A DNA stretch of 64,000 nt from Photobacterium ganghwense (GTDB lineage Bacteria > Pseudomonadota > Gammaproteobacteria > Enterobacterales > Vibrionaceae). A program made the translations under genes and the position numbers. The notes beneath the pieces are model-generated. The model did not search any database. It saw only the letters and a list, made by a program, of their open reading frames with translations, and was not told the DNA's origin. Of the stretch, positions 11,233 through 19,623 are shown one piece after another (the first letter of the stretch is position 1; every line of letters begins with the position of its first letter). The stretch spans positions 310,001 to 374,000 of the forward strand of contig NZ_PYMI01000004.1 of NCBI RefSeq assembly GCF_003025595.1, given 5' to 3'.

Positions 11233-11514
11233 ATGAATGCTTCTAAATGTTTTCTGAGGGACCTGCTTGGAATTGTTCTTGTCGTGAGTGCAATTTCGGT
11301 GATGATGGGCATTATTTTCAGTTGTTTAGCTGGTCTGAATTACCTTTCCCATGAAGAGGCGTTTGCCAGCACTTACCTCCATGAAGCGATACCGCTGTTA
11401 TTTTGCATCATTCCATCACTGATTCTTGCGAAAATTATCAATCGTCCGAAATGGATTCATGATGTGGAGGAGTATGAACTACAAAGTGCCAAACGATTCA
11501 GTCAGACTCACTAA
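11233..11514 (+). CDS. Small two-helix membrane protein, unknown
   Basis: A 93-residue hypothetical protein with two strongly hydrophobic segments (LLGIVLVVSAISVMMGIIFS and IPLLFCIIPSLILA) and a charged C-terminus, so probably a two-pass inner-membrane protein. An upstream in-frame ATG at 11227 lies only 2 bases from the GAGG Shine-Dalgarno. The ATG at 11233 has 8-base spacing and is preferred. A perfect CRP core lies upstream and a terminator downstream, so it is a monocistronic, cAMP-responsive unit. The family was not recognised. Confidence 0.7.
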   Translation: MNASKCFLRDLLGIVLVVSAISVMMGIIFSCLAGLNYLSHEEAFASTYLHEAIPLLFCIIPSLILAKIINRPKWIHDVEEYELQSAKRFSQTH

Positions 11515-11548
11515 CCTACAGGCCTTTAGCCAATAATATCCCTAACTC

Positions 11549-11569
11549 AGCCCCGCATAGGGGCTTTTT
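11549..11569 (+). terminator. Rho-independent terminator
   Basis: Stem AGCCCC, loop GCATA, stem GGGGCT followed by TTTT. It lies 35 bases after the small membrane protein gene. Confidence 0.8.
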
Positions 11570-11773
11570 ACGCCCATGAATATTAGACTCTCAGCCTTCG
11601 GCTCCCCGTACCCTCCCTTTCCTATCAGGCAAGTTCTCGCCTGCCGCTTGTACGATGCCCAGCCATTATCGGTTTTCTCTTCGTTTTCGGAGTGACATAT
11701 TATTGTAAGGGGAACTGGCTAGTATGAGACACATGGCCTTCATAACCTTAAGCAGCGTTAGGGAGTTAAGCGT

Positions 11774-12847
11774 TTGAATAAGTATGATCTTTACCGGCGC
11801 TTGCCTGAAATGATGCAACTCGAAACGCTGGTTAACCATCAGGTCACACACCTTCAGAGTGTGCCTGTATCAGTCAACACACTGGCAGTGACCGAACTCG
11901 AAAACGTTCCACTTCCCATCTATAAAATTGCCCTCGGTAATCCCCATCCTGATACTCCCTGCCTGATGTTTATTGGTGGGGTACATGGCCTGGAGCGGAT
12001 AGGCAGCCAGGTGGTGCTGTCGTTACTCAACAGTCTGTGCCAACGGCTCCATTGGGATGCAGCACTGCAAACCCGTCTCAAACGCCTGCGACTGGTTTTT
12101 ATTCCACTGCTGAACCCTGTCGGCATGGCAAAACGGTATCGTTCGAATGGCAATCATGTGGATTTAATGAGGAATGCCCCGGTCGACAGTGCTGAACGCA
12201 CAGCTTGGTTGGTTGGCGGTCACCGGATATCACGTTTTCTCCCTTGGTATCGCGGAGCCGAAGGTGCACCAATGGAACTGGAGTCGCGAGCATTGATCCA
12301 AGCCGTGCTCAGTGAAACTCGCCAAAGCCCGTTGACGATTGCGCTGGATTTTCATTCTGGATTCGGCAATAAAGACCGTCTCTGGTTTCCTTATGCCAAA
12401 AGCCGTCTCCAGCCAATTGCGGATATCGGTGCACTGTTTCACTTAAAAACACTGTTCTTCAATGCGTTTCCGCATCAGAACTACCTGTTTGAACCACAAA
12501 CCAAACATTACACCTGTCACGGTGATCTCTGGGATCACCTTTATGATCTGGCTTCGGCCCGGCATCAGTCACTGCTGCCGCTGACCCTGGAAATGGGATC
12601 CTGGCGCTGGGTGAGAAAGAACCCGTTACAGTTGCTCGATCGGATTGGATTATTTCATCCTATGAAACCTCATCGAGTCGACAGAGTGCTGCGTACCCAC
12701 CTGACCTTAACGGAATTTATGATGAGTGCAGCCTATTCTTACACCAGCTGGTTTTTAAGCGATGCCAATGCCGATTATGCCCGGCAAGCCATTTCGCTTT
12801 GGTACCCTCAATCGGATTTAACTGACAATGAGCATAGCCTTACCTGA
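11774..12847 (+). CDS. M14-family (succinylglutamate desuccinylase-like) metallopeptidase
   Basis: A 357-residue zinc carboxypeptidase-like hydrolase. The zinc motif HGLERIG (HxxE) follows LMFIGG near residues 60-70, and a second His lies in DFHSGFG, the expected M14 pattern. The substrate is unknown. The start is TTG at 11774 with GGGAG 8 bases upstream; no ATG fits. It overlaps the next gene by 20 bases, so the two are translated as a pair. No signal peptide is seen, so it is probably cytoplasmic. DUF2817-type peptidases are close alternatives. Confidence 0.75.
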   Translation: MNKYDLYRRLPEMMQLETLVNHQVTHLQSVPVSVNTLAVTELENVPLPIYKIALGNPHPDTPCLMFIGGVHGLERIGSQVVLSLLNSLCQRLHWDAALQTRLKRLRLVFIPLLNPVGMAKRYRSNGNHVDLMRNAPVDSAERTAWLVGGHRISRFLPWYRGAEGAPMELESRALIQAVLSETRQSPLTIALDFHSGFGNKDRLWFPYAKSRLQPIADIGALFHLKTLFFNAFPHQNYLFEPQTKHYTCHGDLWDHLYDLASARHQSLLPLTLEMGSWRWVRKNPLQLLDRIGLFHPMKPHRVDRVLRTHLTLTEFMMSAAYSYTSWFLSDANADYARQAISLWYPQSDLTDNEHSLT

Positions 12848-13835
12848 GTCGTCATATTCAGAGACTGCGTCATCTGAAACAACCACTTCCTCCGCGACAT
12901 CCGGAGCCAATGAAAGTGCTCGCCCCATTATTTTGTTGCGCGGGTTGCTTCGCGAGAGCCGACACTGGGGAGCGTTTACACAGATGCTAGAGCAACACTA
13001 CCCTTCAAGGCCGGTAATCTGCCTCGATCTAGCCGGAAACGGCAAACGGTTTGAAGAAGCATCACCCTCGCAGTTACCTGAGATGGTTGAAGATTTACGC
13101 CAGCAACTAGCGTTTTCACTAGCGACCCACCCGGCACACGAAACAACCACAACGCCCCCCGCAGGCACGGATGTTCAGGCTCAAGCTCAAGCTCAAGCTC
13201 AAGCTCAAAAGCAGGATCTGGAACATACACAACAGCCGGTTCAAACAAAGCCTCATCCAAGCCAGCAATCCCCCAAATTGGCAGCAGATATTATCGCCAT
13301 CTCGATGGGGGGAATGATTGCAATGGAGTGGATGCACCGCTACCCGGAAGAGATTCATCAGTCAGTGCTCATTAATACCAGTGCCCGCCCCTATTCCCCC
13401 TTTTATCACCGGCTGCGTTGGCAAAACTATCCGGCCATTCTGCGTGGACTGTTTCAAACAGCCAATGACAGAGAGGCGACATTTTTCCGACTGACCACAC
13501 GTCTGGCACCCGCTAAACATCTTGAACAATGGTGCCAGTGGAGGGCCCAATGCCCGGTTTCATCGCGAAATGCCCTACGCCAGTTATTTGCTGCAGCCCG
13601 CTTCACTCACCATGGCGTGCCCAGTGCTTTTACCCTTTTACTAGCCAGCAAGCAGGACAAACTGGTCGATGTTGCCTGCAGCAAAGCACTGGCAAAAGCC
13701 TGGGCCGTCCCGCTGTTGTTACATCCGGCTGCCGGTCACGACTTACCCTTGGATGATCCTGAGTGGGTACTCAACCGGGTCACCACATTTTTCCGGTTAC
13801 ATGAGCAATCCGAACCCGGGGCAAAACCGCGGTAG
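12828..13835 (+). CDS. Alpha/beta hydrolase with Gln-Ala repeat insert
   Basis: A 335-residue alpha/beta-hydrolase-fold protein. ILLRGLLRESRHWG corresponds to the oxyanion region, ISMGGMIAMEW to the nucleophile elbow (Ser), and a His in PAAGHDLPLDDPEWV completes the triad. Between the first strands and the elbow there is a low-complexity insert (near residues 105-150) rich in Thr, Gln and Ala, encoded partly by five GCTCAA hexamers. The N-terminus is also Ser/Thr-rich. It overlaps the M14 peptidase gene, implying a shared pathway. Substrate not predicted. Confidence 0.75.
   Translation: MSIALPESSYSETASSETTTSSATSGANESARPIILLRGLLRESRHWGAFTQMLEQHYPSRPVICLDLAGNGKRFEEASPSQLPEMVEDLRQQLAFSLATHPAHETTTTPPAGTDVQAQAQAQAQAQKQDLEHTQQPVQTKPHPSQQSPKLAADIIAISMGGMIAMEWMHRYPEEIHQSVLINTSARPYSPFYHRLRWQNYPAILRGLFQTANDREATFFRLTTRLAPAKHLEQWCQWRAQCPVSSRNALRQLFAAARFTHHGVPSAFTLLLASKQDKLVDVACSKALAKAWAVPLLLHPAAGHDLPLDDPEWVLNRVTTFFRLHEQSEPGAKPR
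13179..13208 (+). repeat. (GCTCAA)5 coding microsatellite
   Basis: Five perfect head-to-tail GCTCAA hexamers, preceded by a degenerate copy, encode alternating Gln-Ala inside the alpha/beta hydrolase. Copy-number changes would keep the frame and add or remove Gln-Ala pairs. Confidence 0.9.
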
Positions 13836-13905
13836 CCCGGTGTCATCACAGTCAGACGATTGAACAATTTCTGTTTAAACCACAAGCCATACTCGGGTAA
13901 AACGC

Positions 13906-13937
13906 AAAAAGGCCGCATGATAATCTGCGACCTTTTT
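13906..13937. terminator. Bidirectional terminator
   Basis: Stem AAAAAGG-CGCA / TGCG-CCTTTTT with one mismatch, loop TGATAATC. A and T tracts on both sides let it serve the hydrolase on the plus strand and the CAP-domain gene on the minus strand. Confidence 0.8.
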
Positions 13938-14025
13938 CTTCATCTTTGCACACCGTTTGTATGCATGGCTTGTGACCTGATTCTGACTTATGCCCTAATC
14001 TGGTCCGGTTGCTAAGGCTCAGCGA

Positions 14026-14718
14026 TTAACGCGGACGAGCAAAGACCTGAGTCCAGTAAATACCGTACTGCGTGTCCGGATTTTCTACAGCCGCTGAACC
14101 CATTTGCGTTACGTTACCGCTCATGATGTTCTTACAGTGACCCGGGCTGGCCATCCAGGAAGCCATAACGGCATCAATGTCTTTCTGACCTGCAGCCACG
14201 TTTTCAGCCCATGCACTAGATACATAACCTGTCGCATCGATACGGTCACCTGGCGAGCTACCGTCAGAGCCGGTATGACTCATGAAGTTGCCGTTAGCCA
14301 TATCACTGGAGTGACCGTATGCCGCCGCTTCCAGGTCATAATCCCACGTTAGCGCTGGCACCGCTGGCATAATTTCACCGCCACAGTTTTGCTGTTGAGA
14401 ACGCGCCTGATTCACCGCGTATAGCATCAAGTCTGCAAACTCAGTGGAATCTGGTGGTGTAGTCGGTTCAGTGGTTCCACCGGTGTTGTTACCGTTATCC
14501 GGCGTTGTGGTACCCGTGTTACCGCCAGTGCTGCCGCTATCAGTACTTCCGCTGTCTGTGCTGCCACTGTTACTTCCGGTGTTATTTCCCGTATTAATCG
14601 CACTACCACTGTTACCAGTCCCGGTTGAGGTCGTTCCCGATGAATCAGAACCACCGCCTGAACCACCACATCCCGTAAGAATTAACGCCGACAATACGAA
14701 CAAAGGAAGAACTTTCAT
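14026..14718 (-). CDS. CAP-domain (SCP-like) lipoprotein
   Basis: A 230-residue envelope protein. MKVLPLFVLSALILTGCGG is a lipoprotein signal with lipobox LTGC. It is followed by a Gly/Ser/Thr/Asn-rich linker of about 75 residues with GSTDSGSTDSGST repeats, then a CAP domain. YGHSSDMANGNFMSHTG, DRIDATGY, WAENVAAG and SPGHCKNIM carry the conserved His and Glu residues. Bacterial CAP proteins are secreted or surface proteins of poorly known activity. An in-frame ATG 8 codons upstream is less likely, because AGGT precedes the internal ATG at a good distance and the signal starts there. It stands alone between terminator and AT-rich spacer. Confidence 0.85.
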   Translation of the reverse strand: MKVLPLFVLSALILTGCGGSGGGSDSSGTTSTGTGNSGSAINTGNNTGSNSGSTDSGSTDSGSTGGNTGTTTPDNGNNTGGTTEPTTPPDSTEFADLMLYAVNQARSQQQNCGGEIMPAVPALTWDYDLEAAAYGHSSDMANGNFMSHTGSDGSSPGDRIDATGYVSSAWAENVAAGQKDIDAVMASWMASPGHCKNIMSGNVTQMGSAAVENPDTQYGIYWTQVFARPR

Positions 14719-15163
14719 AATATACCTAGCTGTAGAATACAATAGATATGTTTTATTAAGCTCAATGGTTCATGAGTTGCTATAAATAATTTAGCTTAAT
14801 AAAACACGATTAATAATTTTGAATATCAAGAAGACGAGGCACACTATACTGACTTGGGACTGAACGATTCAATATGCAACGGTTATTTTTAAGCCATATT
14901 GACAGATAATTGACAAATAAATCTGGTTGAAATTTGACCAAACATGGTTGTTATTCATTGATTTTAAATGAAATTAAAAACATCTCAAACATGAGATAAA
15001 AATAAACAGAAAAACTAACAATAATGACTAATAAATAAGTCACACTCCATTGCCCTGTCGATATTAATAAGTCTAATCTTTGATTTTAATAAAATATCTC
15101 TGTCAAAATATTATTAATTGTTAAATATTTATTAATGAAAAAAGCCTATATGGACTCAATAAA
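14719..15163. other. AT-rich intergenic region
   Basis: About 445 strongly A+T-rich bases upstream of the CAP lipoprotein gene. I see no gene, RNA or clear repeat in it. It may be a silenced (H-NS-type) or curved promoter region. Confidence 0.5.
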
Positions 15164-15192
15164 AAAAATGCTGCGTAATTGCAGCATTTTTT
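15163..15192 (-). terminator. modABC terminator
   Basis: A perfect 12-base inverted repeat, AAAAAATGCTGC / GCAGCATTTTTT with loop GTAATT, lies 20 bases after the modC stop. The T-run is correct for the minus strand, and the symmetry allows use in both directions. Confidence 0.85.
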
Positions 15193-15211
15193 AATTACCT
15201 CATAATGTTAA

Positions 15212-16297
15212 TTACAGTGCCACTAAGTCATCCTGAGTAACACTCACCCCTTTAATCTGCGCATAAACCTGATCACCAACCTTCAGTTCCAACTCATCAG
15301 CTGCCCACAAGGTAATGTTGGCCCAAAGCTGAGCTTCGCCAATTCGTAACCGGACTTCCACCCGCTCTTCCTCATCAACCGAGTGAAGTTTATCAATTCG
15401 GGCAGCGAGCACATTTCGAATACTGGTTTGAGTTGGTCGCTCGCGGACAATAGAGACATCGTTAGAATGGATTCTTACTCGTACCCACTCGCCACGGGCA
15501 CGTTCCAGCCGTTTGACCCACAGATAGGCATCATGATTCAGCATCACCTGTGTCAATGCATAGTCCGGATGCTGAAAGTTCACCCTGGCACTAAGCAATG
15601 AGCTTTGCTCTTTGCTTGGCAGCCAAGGGCGCATCGCCGGTGAGCCCCACACACTGTTTATATGGCCGGAGATCACCACCTTCCCTTGATTTATCATGAC
15701 CATATGATCAGCAAGACGAAGAATTTCGTCCAGGCTGTGCGTCACATACACAATCGGAATTTTGATCTCTCTGGCCAGTTTTTCCAGATATGGCATTAAT
15801 TCCTGCTTGCGGGGTAAATCCAGAGACGCCAACGGTTCATCCATCAGCAGCATGCTTGGGTTCGACAATAACGCCCGACCAATGGCGACACGTTGCTTCT
15901 CCCCTCCGGACAATGAGGCCGGATAGCGTTTCAATAAGTGCGCAATGCCCAGCAGATCAATAACATGCTGAAAATTATCAGGAGACTGATTCACACAGCC
16001 ATAACGTAAATTGCCTTCCACACTGTAATGGGGAAACAGCCGGGCATCCTGAAAAACATAACCAATCTGACGCTTTTCGGGAGGGAGGTTAATCCCGCGC
16101 TGAGTGTCAACAATGGTTTTGTCCCCGATCTCGATCACCCCGTCATCAGGCCGGGTTAATCCGCTAAGGACGTTGATCAGTGACGTTTTACCGGCACCCG
16201 AACGACCAAACACCGCGGTGATGCCCTGCATAGGCAGCATCAAATCGACATCCAGCTTCAGCTGACCCAGTGTTTGTTTCACAGCAATCTTAATCAT
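15212..16297 (-). CDS. modC: Molybdenum ABC transporter ATP-binding protein
   Basis: Energises molybdate import with ModB. The 361-residue protein has Walker A GRSGAGKTS, signature LSGGEKQR, Walker B LLMDEPLASLD and the His-loop YVTHSLDE. A C-terminal MOP/TOBE domain (about residue 285 onward) includes SIVRERPTQTSIRNVL. The start chosen is the ATG at 16297, which overlaps the modB stop as ATGA and follows GGAGGC. The reading frame stays open 13 codons upstream inside modB. Confidence 0.95.
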   Translation of the reverse strand: MIKIAVKQTLGQLKLDVDLMLPMQGITAVFGRSGAGKTSLINVLSGLTRPDDGVIEIGDKTIVDTQRGINLPPEKRQIGYVFQDARLFPHYSVEGNLRYGCVNQSPDNFQHVIDLLGIAHLLKRYPASLSGGEKQRVAIGRALLSNPSMLLMDEPLASLDLPRKQELMPYLEKLAREIKIPIVYVTHSLDEILRLADHMVMINQGKVVISGHINSVWGSPAMRPWLPSKEQSSLLSARVNFQHPDYALTQVMLNHDAYLWVKRLERARGEWVRVRIHSNDVSIVRERPTQTSIRNVLAARIDKLHSVDEEERVEVRLRIGEAQLWANITLWAADELELKVGDQVYAQIKGVSVTQDDLVAL

Positions 16298-16983
16298 TGT
16301 GCCTCCAGACGTCGTCGGGCAAGTCGAGCCAGCCATTCAGAGGCCAGTAGTGATGCCAGTGCAATGGCAATCGCAATCACACATAACCGCGCTGCCTGAC
16401 TTTCTGCACCCGGAGTTTCAATGAATGAGAACATGGCCAGTGGAATGGTCTGAGTTTCGCCGGGGATATTCGAGACAAACGTAATGGTGGCCCCAAACTC
16501 CCCAAGGGCGCGAGCAAAGGCAAGTACCGAGCCAGTCAAAATACCGGGGATAGTCAGCGGTAATGTAATCGTGAGAAAAACACGCAAAGGGCTCGCGCCA
16601 AGGGTCCTCGCTGCTTGCTCCAGTTTAGGATCGACATTCTCCAATGCCAGCCGAATAGCCCTGACCATCAGCGGGAAAGAGACCACGGCCACCGCCACCA
16701 CAGCGCCGCGCCAGCTGAAACTGAAAGTCAGCCCAAACCAGTCATATAAGACTTTCCCGAGCCAACCCTGACGACCCAACATCACCAACAACAGATAGCC
16801 AATAACAACCGGCGGTAACACCAGAGGCAGGTGAATCAGCCCATCCAGTACCGATTTACCCATGAAATTTTTACGAGCCAGCAACCAGGCACACGCCATT
16901 CCCAGAGGTAAGCTCACTAACACAGCCACCCCGGAAATTTTCAGGCTCAACAGCAATGCCTGGATCTCGTAGTCGGATAACAC
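16294..16983 (-). CDS. modB: Molybdate ABC transporter permease
   Basis: A 229-residue inner-membrane permease with about five to six hydrophobic segments. The EAA loop (GASPLRVFLTITLPLTIPGILTG, split here by description only) starts with EQAARTLGA and contacts ModC. It starts with GTG at 16983, sharing one base with the modA TAG stop, and its end overlaps the modC start. The genes are therefore tightly coupled as modA-modB-modC. Confidence 0.95.
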   Translation of the reverse strand: MLSDYEIQALLLSLKISGVAVLVSLPLGMACAWLLARKNFMGKSVLDGLIHLPLVLPPVVIGYLLLVMLGRQGWLGKVLYDWFGLTFSFSWRGAVVAVAVVSFPLMVRAIRLALENVDPKLEQAARTLGASPLRVFLTITLPLTIPGILTGSVLAFARALGEFGATITFVSNIPGETQTIPLAMFSFIETPGAESQAARLCVIAIAIALASLLASEWLARLARRRLEAQ

Positions 16984-17747
16984 TAGCGTGATTCTCCAAA
17001 GCCATATTTTTCAAAAATAGCTGCCGCTTCATCTGTCATCAGATAATCGTAGAACCCTTTTACCTGTGGATCTTCTGCTTTGCCTTTAATCATCGCCACC
17101 GGGTAAGTGATTGGTGTATGACTGTCCGCAGGTAACACCCCCACCATTTTCACTTTTTCTGACACCATGGCATCCGTTTTATAAACCAGACCCAGATTCG
17201 CTTCCTGCCGTTCCACCAGCAACAACGCTGAACGTACGTTATTCGCTGCCGCCAGTGCTTTCTCTGCCTGTGGCCACAAGCCCAGATTGCTTAAAGATTC
17301 CTTGGCATACATACCCGCCGGCACATGATTCGGATCGCCCATAGCCAAACGGGTCCCTTTCAAGGCTTCGGTCAGATTCCAGTTGGCGGTAATTTCAATG
17401 TTGTCAGCCGGATAACTGGTCGGCGCAATCATGACAAGGCTGTTTTCCAACAACGACTTACGGGATGAAGCGTCGATTGCTAGCTGCTCTGCCAGATAGT
17501 CCATCCATTTTTCGCTCGCTGACAGATAAATATCGACTGGAGCCCCCTGAGCAATCTGACGTGCCAACGTTGAAGAAGAAGCATAAGAAAGCGTTGTCGA
17601 GACGCCGGTTTTGTCCTCATAGGCTTTTGCCACATCATTCAACGCATTGGTCAGTGAGGCCGCCGCAAACACCGTGATCTTGTCTGCAGCAAAGCTGTTT
17701 GTACCCGCCAAGGCCAGCCCAAACAGGGCAATTCGGCTCCAGTTCAT
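16983..17747 (-). CDS. modA: Molybdate-binding periplasmic protein
   Basis: A 254-residue periplasmic binding protein. The signal peptide MNWSRIALFGLALAGTNSFA is followed by KITVFAAASLTNALNDVA, the oxyanion-binding start typical of ModA. Later conserved parts are YASSSTLARQI, GDPNHVPAGMYAKE and LGLVYKTDA. The start at 17747 is chosen because GGAGAG precedes it and the signal peptide begins there. The frame extends upstream without purpose, through the ModE-like operator. Confidence 0.93.
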   Translation of the reverse strand: MNWSRIALFGLALAGTNSFAADKITVFAAASLTNALNDVAKAYEDKTGVSTTLSYASSSTLARQIAQGAPVDIYLSASEKWMDYLAEQLAIDASSRKSLLENSLVMIAPTSYPADNIEITANWNLTEALKGTRLAMGDPNHVPAGMYAKESLSNLGLWPQAEKALAAANNVRSALLLVERQEANLGLVYKTDAMVSEKVKMVGVLPADSHTPITYPVAMIKGKAEDPQVKGFYDYLMTDEAAAIFEKYGFGESR

Positions 17748-17775
17748 CTGTTCTCTCCATATCGTGACAATAAAA

Positions 17776-17807
17776 ATACCGATATATACTATTGTACATA
17801 TCGGTAT
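17776..17807. promoter_or_regulatory. ModE-type operator upstream of modA
   Basis: ATACCGATATATAC (17776-17789) and GTACATATCGGTAT (17794-17807) form a 14-base inverted repeat with one mismatch around TATT. The TATCGGTATATA-like half sites resemble the ModE box (ATCGxTATATA). It lies about 30 bases upstream of the modA start, as expected for repression by Mo-bound ModE. No modE gene is in the window. Confidence 0.75.
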
Positions 17808-17912
17808 CGAGCAATACTCCCTGCGAGGTGTAATAGCTTGCTGCGCCATTTATCACGACACTGGGTGAAGGTGATCTGAGCAACAACCTCAGATCACATG
17901 ATGAAGGCGAGT

Positions 17913-18446
17913 TTAGAATGAAAAATGATATTGGTACTGATACGTCGGCACGATTAAAGCCTGCCTTTCCGAACGCAGCATTTTTTCTCTTTTACGCAGA
18001 TACCTGGCTTCTTCGCTGTTGCCGTTCTGCTTCTTGTTCAACTGCTGCACCTGATAGGCAATGGTCGACAATTCTCTGTCTATTTCCTGAATCCGCTGTT
18101 CGACACGGTATTCCTGAATACCACGGTTGTACTGCTCAATGAACTGCGGGTTGTCGCAAACACCGTTGTACACACCGCCGTAACGGCCTACGCGATAGCC
18201 GTTGTCCGGCATGCAGTAATGGGTCAACCCCAGCTCATAACCATTCCCCCAGGAGAGGTGGTCAACCATGACATTGGCTTCCCGGCAGTCCTGCGCATAA
18301 TCATTGATTCTTGATGAGGGTACGCCATTCTGCCCGTCCTGAAGCCCGACAGAGTACCAGTCAGCAACCTGACACTCTTCCACCGACATGCTTGAACATC
18401 CGACAAGCTGCGCCAATAACAACATACAAAGGGAGCGCCTAAACAT
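17913..18446 (-). CDS. DUF2799 lipoprotein
   Basis: A 177-residue predicted lipoprotein: MFRRSLCMLLLAQLVGCSS with lipobox LVGC. The DUF2799-type core follows: VEECQVADWYSVGLQDGQNG, CREANVMVDHLSWGNGYELGL and CMPDNGYRVGRYGGVYNGVC. The last third is a charged, probably coiled-coil helix. It is attached to the inner or outer membrane, with unknown function. It is monocistronic and separated from modA by about 165 bases. Confidence 0.8.
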   Translation of the reverse strand: MFRRSLCMLLLAQLVGCSSMSVEECQVADWYSVGLQDGQNGVPSSRINDYAQDCREANVMVDHLSWGNGYELGLTHYCMPDNGYRVGRYGGVYNGVCDNPQFIEQYNRGIQEYRVEQRIQEIDRELSTIAYQVQQLNKKQNGNSEEARYLRKREKMLRSERQALIVPTYQYQYHFSF

Positions 18447-18801
18447 AAAACCTCATGTCAAAACAAAGCAAGCCGACATACTAAATCAAACAGCGTTCAT
18501 TAAAAAGCAGAAAGTTACTCCCAACCTTTAGCTAACTTGCCCAATTTACAATCTGTTTGATAAAGAAGGTGATTGGTTTATCCGTGAAAGCAGTCATCAA
18601 AGCGTGGCTAAGCACAGTGTCTCAGGAACACGTTTCGAACAGCAAGTTCCCAGCATTAATTAGCTGGCCCTACTCGGTCAAAGCCATTAGAAGAATGGTT
18701 ATATAAAAAGATCAAACAACAATAGAAAGTGCATTGGAAACGGCAATTCTCTGTTTGGTTGTGTAATATAACGTCAGCGTTAAACAGGACTTTTTGATTT
18801 C
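18447..18801. other. Intergenic region without a recognised gene
   Basis: 355 bases between the divergent DUF2799 and AraC genes. A 43-codon open frame at 18532-18663 (plus) lacks a start and could be a coding remnant. Nothing else is seen apart from the expected promoters. Confidence 0.5.
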
Positions 18802-19521
18802 ATGGAAAACAGCCTCAGCATTCGTTCCTACAATCGGCAGCGCCGTGGCCACACACATACCTATCATCAATTGGTATTACCCATACAGGGAACAATCAAC
18901 ATTGAATTATCGGGTTACACCGGAAAAGTCTCTGTAGGCGAATGTGTTGTGATTCAAGCAGGACAACAGCACTACTTCAGGGCCGATGAAGCCGCACGTT
19001 TTATCGTGGCCGACCTGAACGAGTTGCCTGCAAATCTGACCATAAATGGGTATGCTGTCTTTTGTGTGACGCCTCCGCTACTCAGTTTTCTCTTTTTTAT
19101 TGAAAAACAGCTGGAATATCAGGTAGACGACAGACTTGAACAATCGGTTCTGGCGATCTTTTACCAATTGCTGGAGCAACAAGGCTTCACTCATCCGGTC
19201 GATCCGCGCATTCGCTCTGCTCAAAGCTATATCACCGAGCGACTTTGTGAACCGCTTGAGATCAACCTCCTGGCCGGAGTCGCCTGCCTGAGCCCGACAC
19301 AATTTAAGAAGCTATTTAAAAAGCACATTGGTATCAGTGCTCACCAATACATTACGCAACAACGGATGGAAAAAGCCAAAGCTTTGCTAAGCCATACTGA
19401 TTTGCCCGTCCAGTTAGTTGCCGAGCAGGTTGGCTATCGTGATCTGTCAGCATTCAGCCGCCGGTTTTCTCGTTACTTCGGATTATCGCCGCGTGAATTT
19501 GTGCACCAATCCCCCCAATAG
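18802..19521 (+). CDS. AraC-family transcriptional regulator
   Basis: A 239-residue DNA-binding regulator. The N-terminal cupin-type sensor (HTHTYHQLVLPIQGTI, then GECVVIQAGQQHYFRAD) is followed by a C-terminal double helix-turn-helix of about 100 residues. That contains INLLAGVACLSPTQFKKLFKK, ISAHQYITQQRMEKAKALL and FSRRFSRYFGLSPREF. It lies about 100 bases upstream of a DMT exporter on the same strand, which is its likely target. Confidence 0.88.
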   Translation: MENSLSIRSYNRQRRGHTHTYHQLVLPIQGTINIELSGYTGKVSVGECVVIQAGQQHYFRADEAARFIVADLNELPANLTINGYAVFCVTPPLLSFLFFIEKQLEYQVDDRLEQSVLAIFYQLLEQQGFTHPVDPRIRSAQSYITERLCEPLEINLLAGVACLSPTQFKKLFKKHIGISAHQYITQQRMEKAKALLSHTDLPVQLVAEQVGYRDLSAFSRRFSRYFGLSPREFVHQSPQ

Positions 19522-19623
19522 CGCCCTATCAGCCAACCATTGCGTCCGTTCAGCACAATATCAACGGTAAGGTTCCATTATTCTTTATCACAATACTGTT
19601 CTGTTGAATGAGACCTTTGTGAT

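Noticed and set aside
18532..18706. Two overlapping open frames in the gap before the AraC gene
   Set aside because: A 43-codon frame without a start codon and a 40-codon GTG frame are present, but neither has a ribosome site or a recognised match. They could be a decayed gene, but this is not supported.
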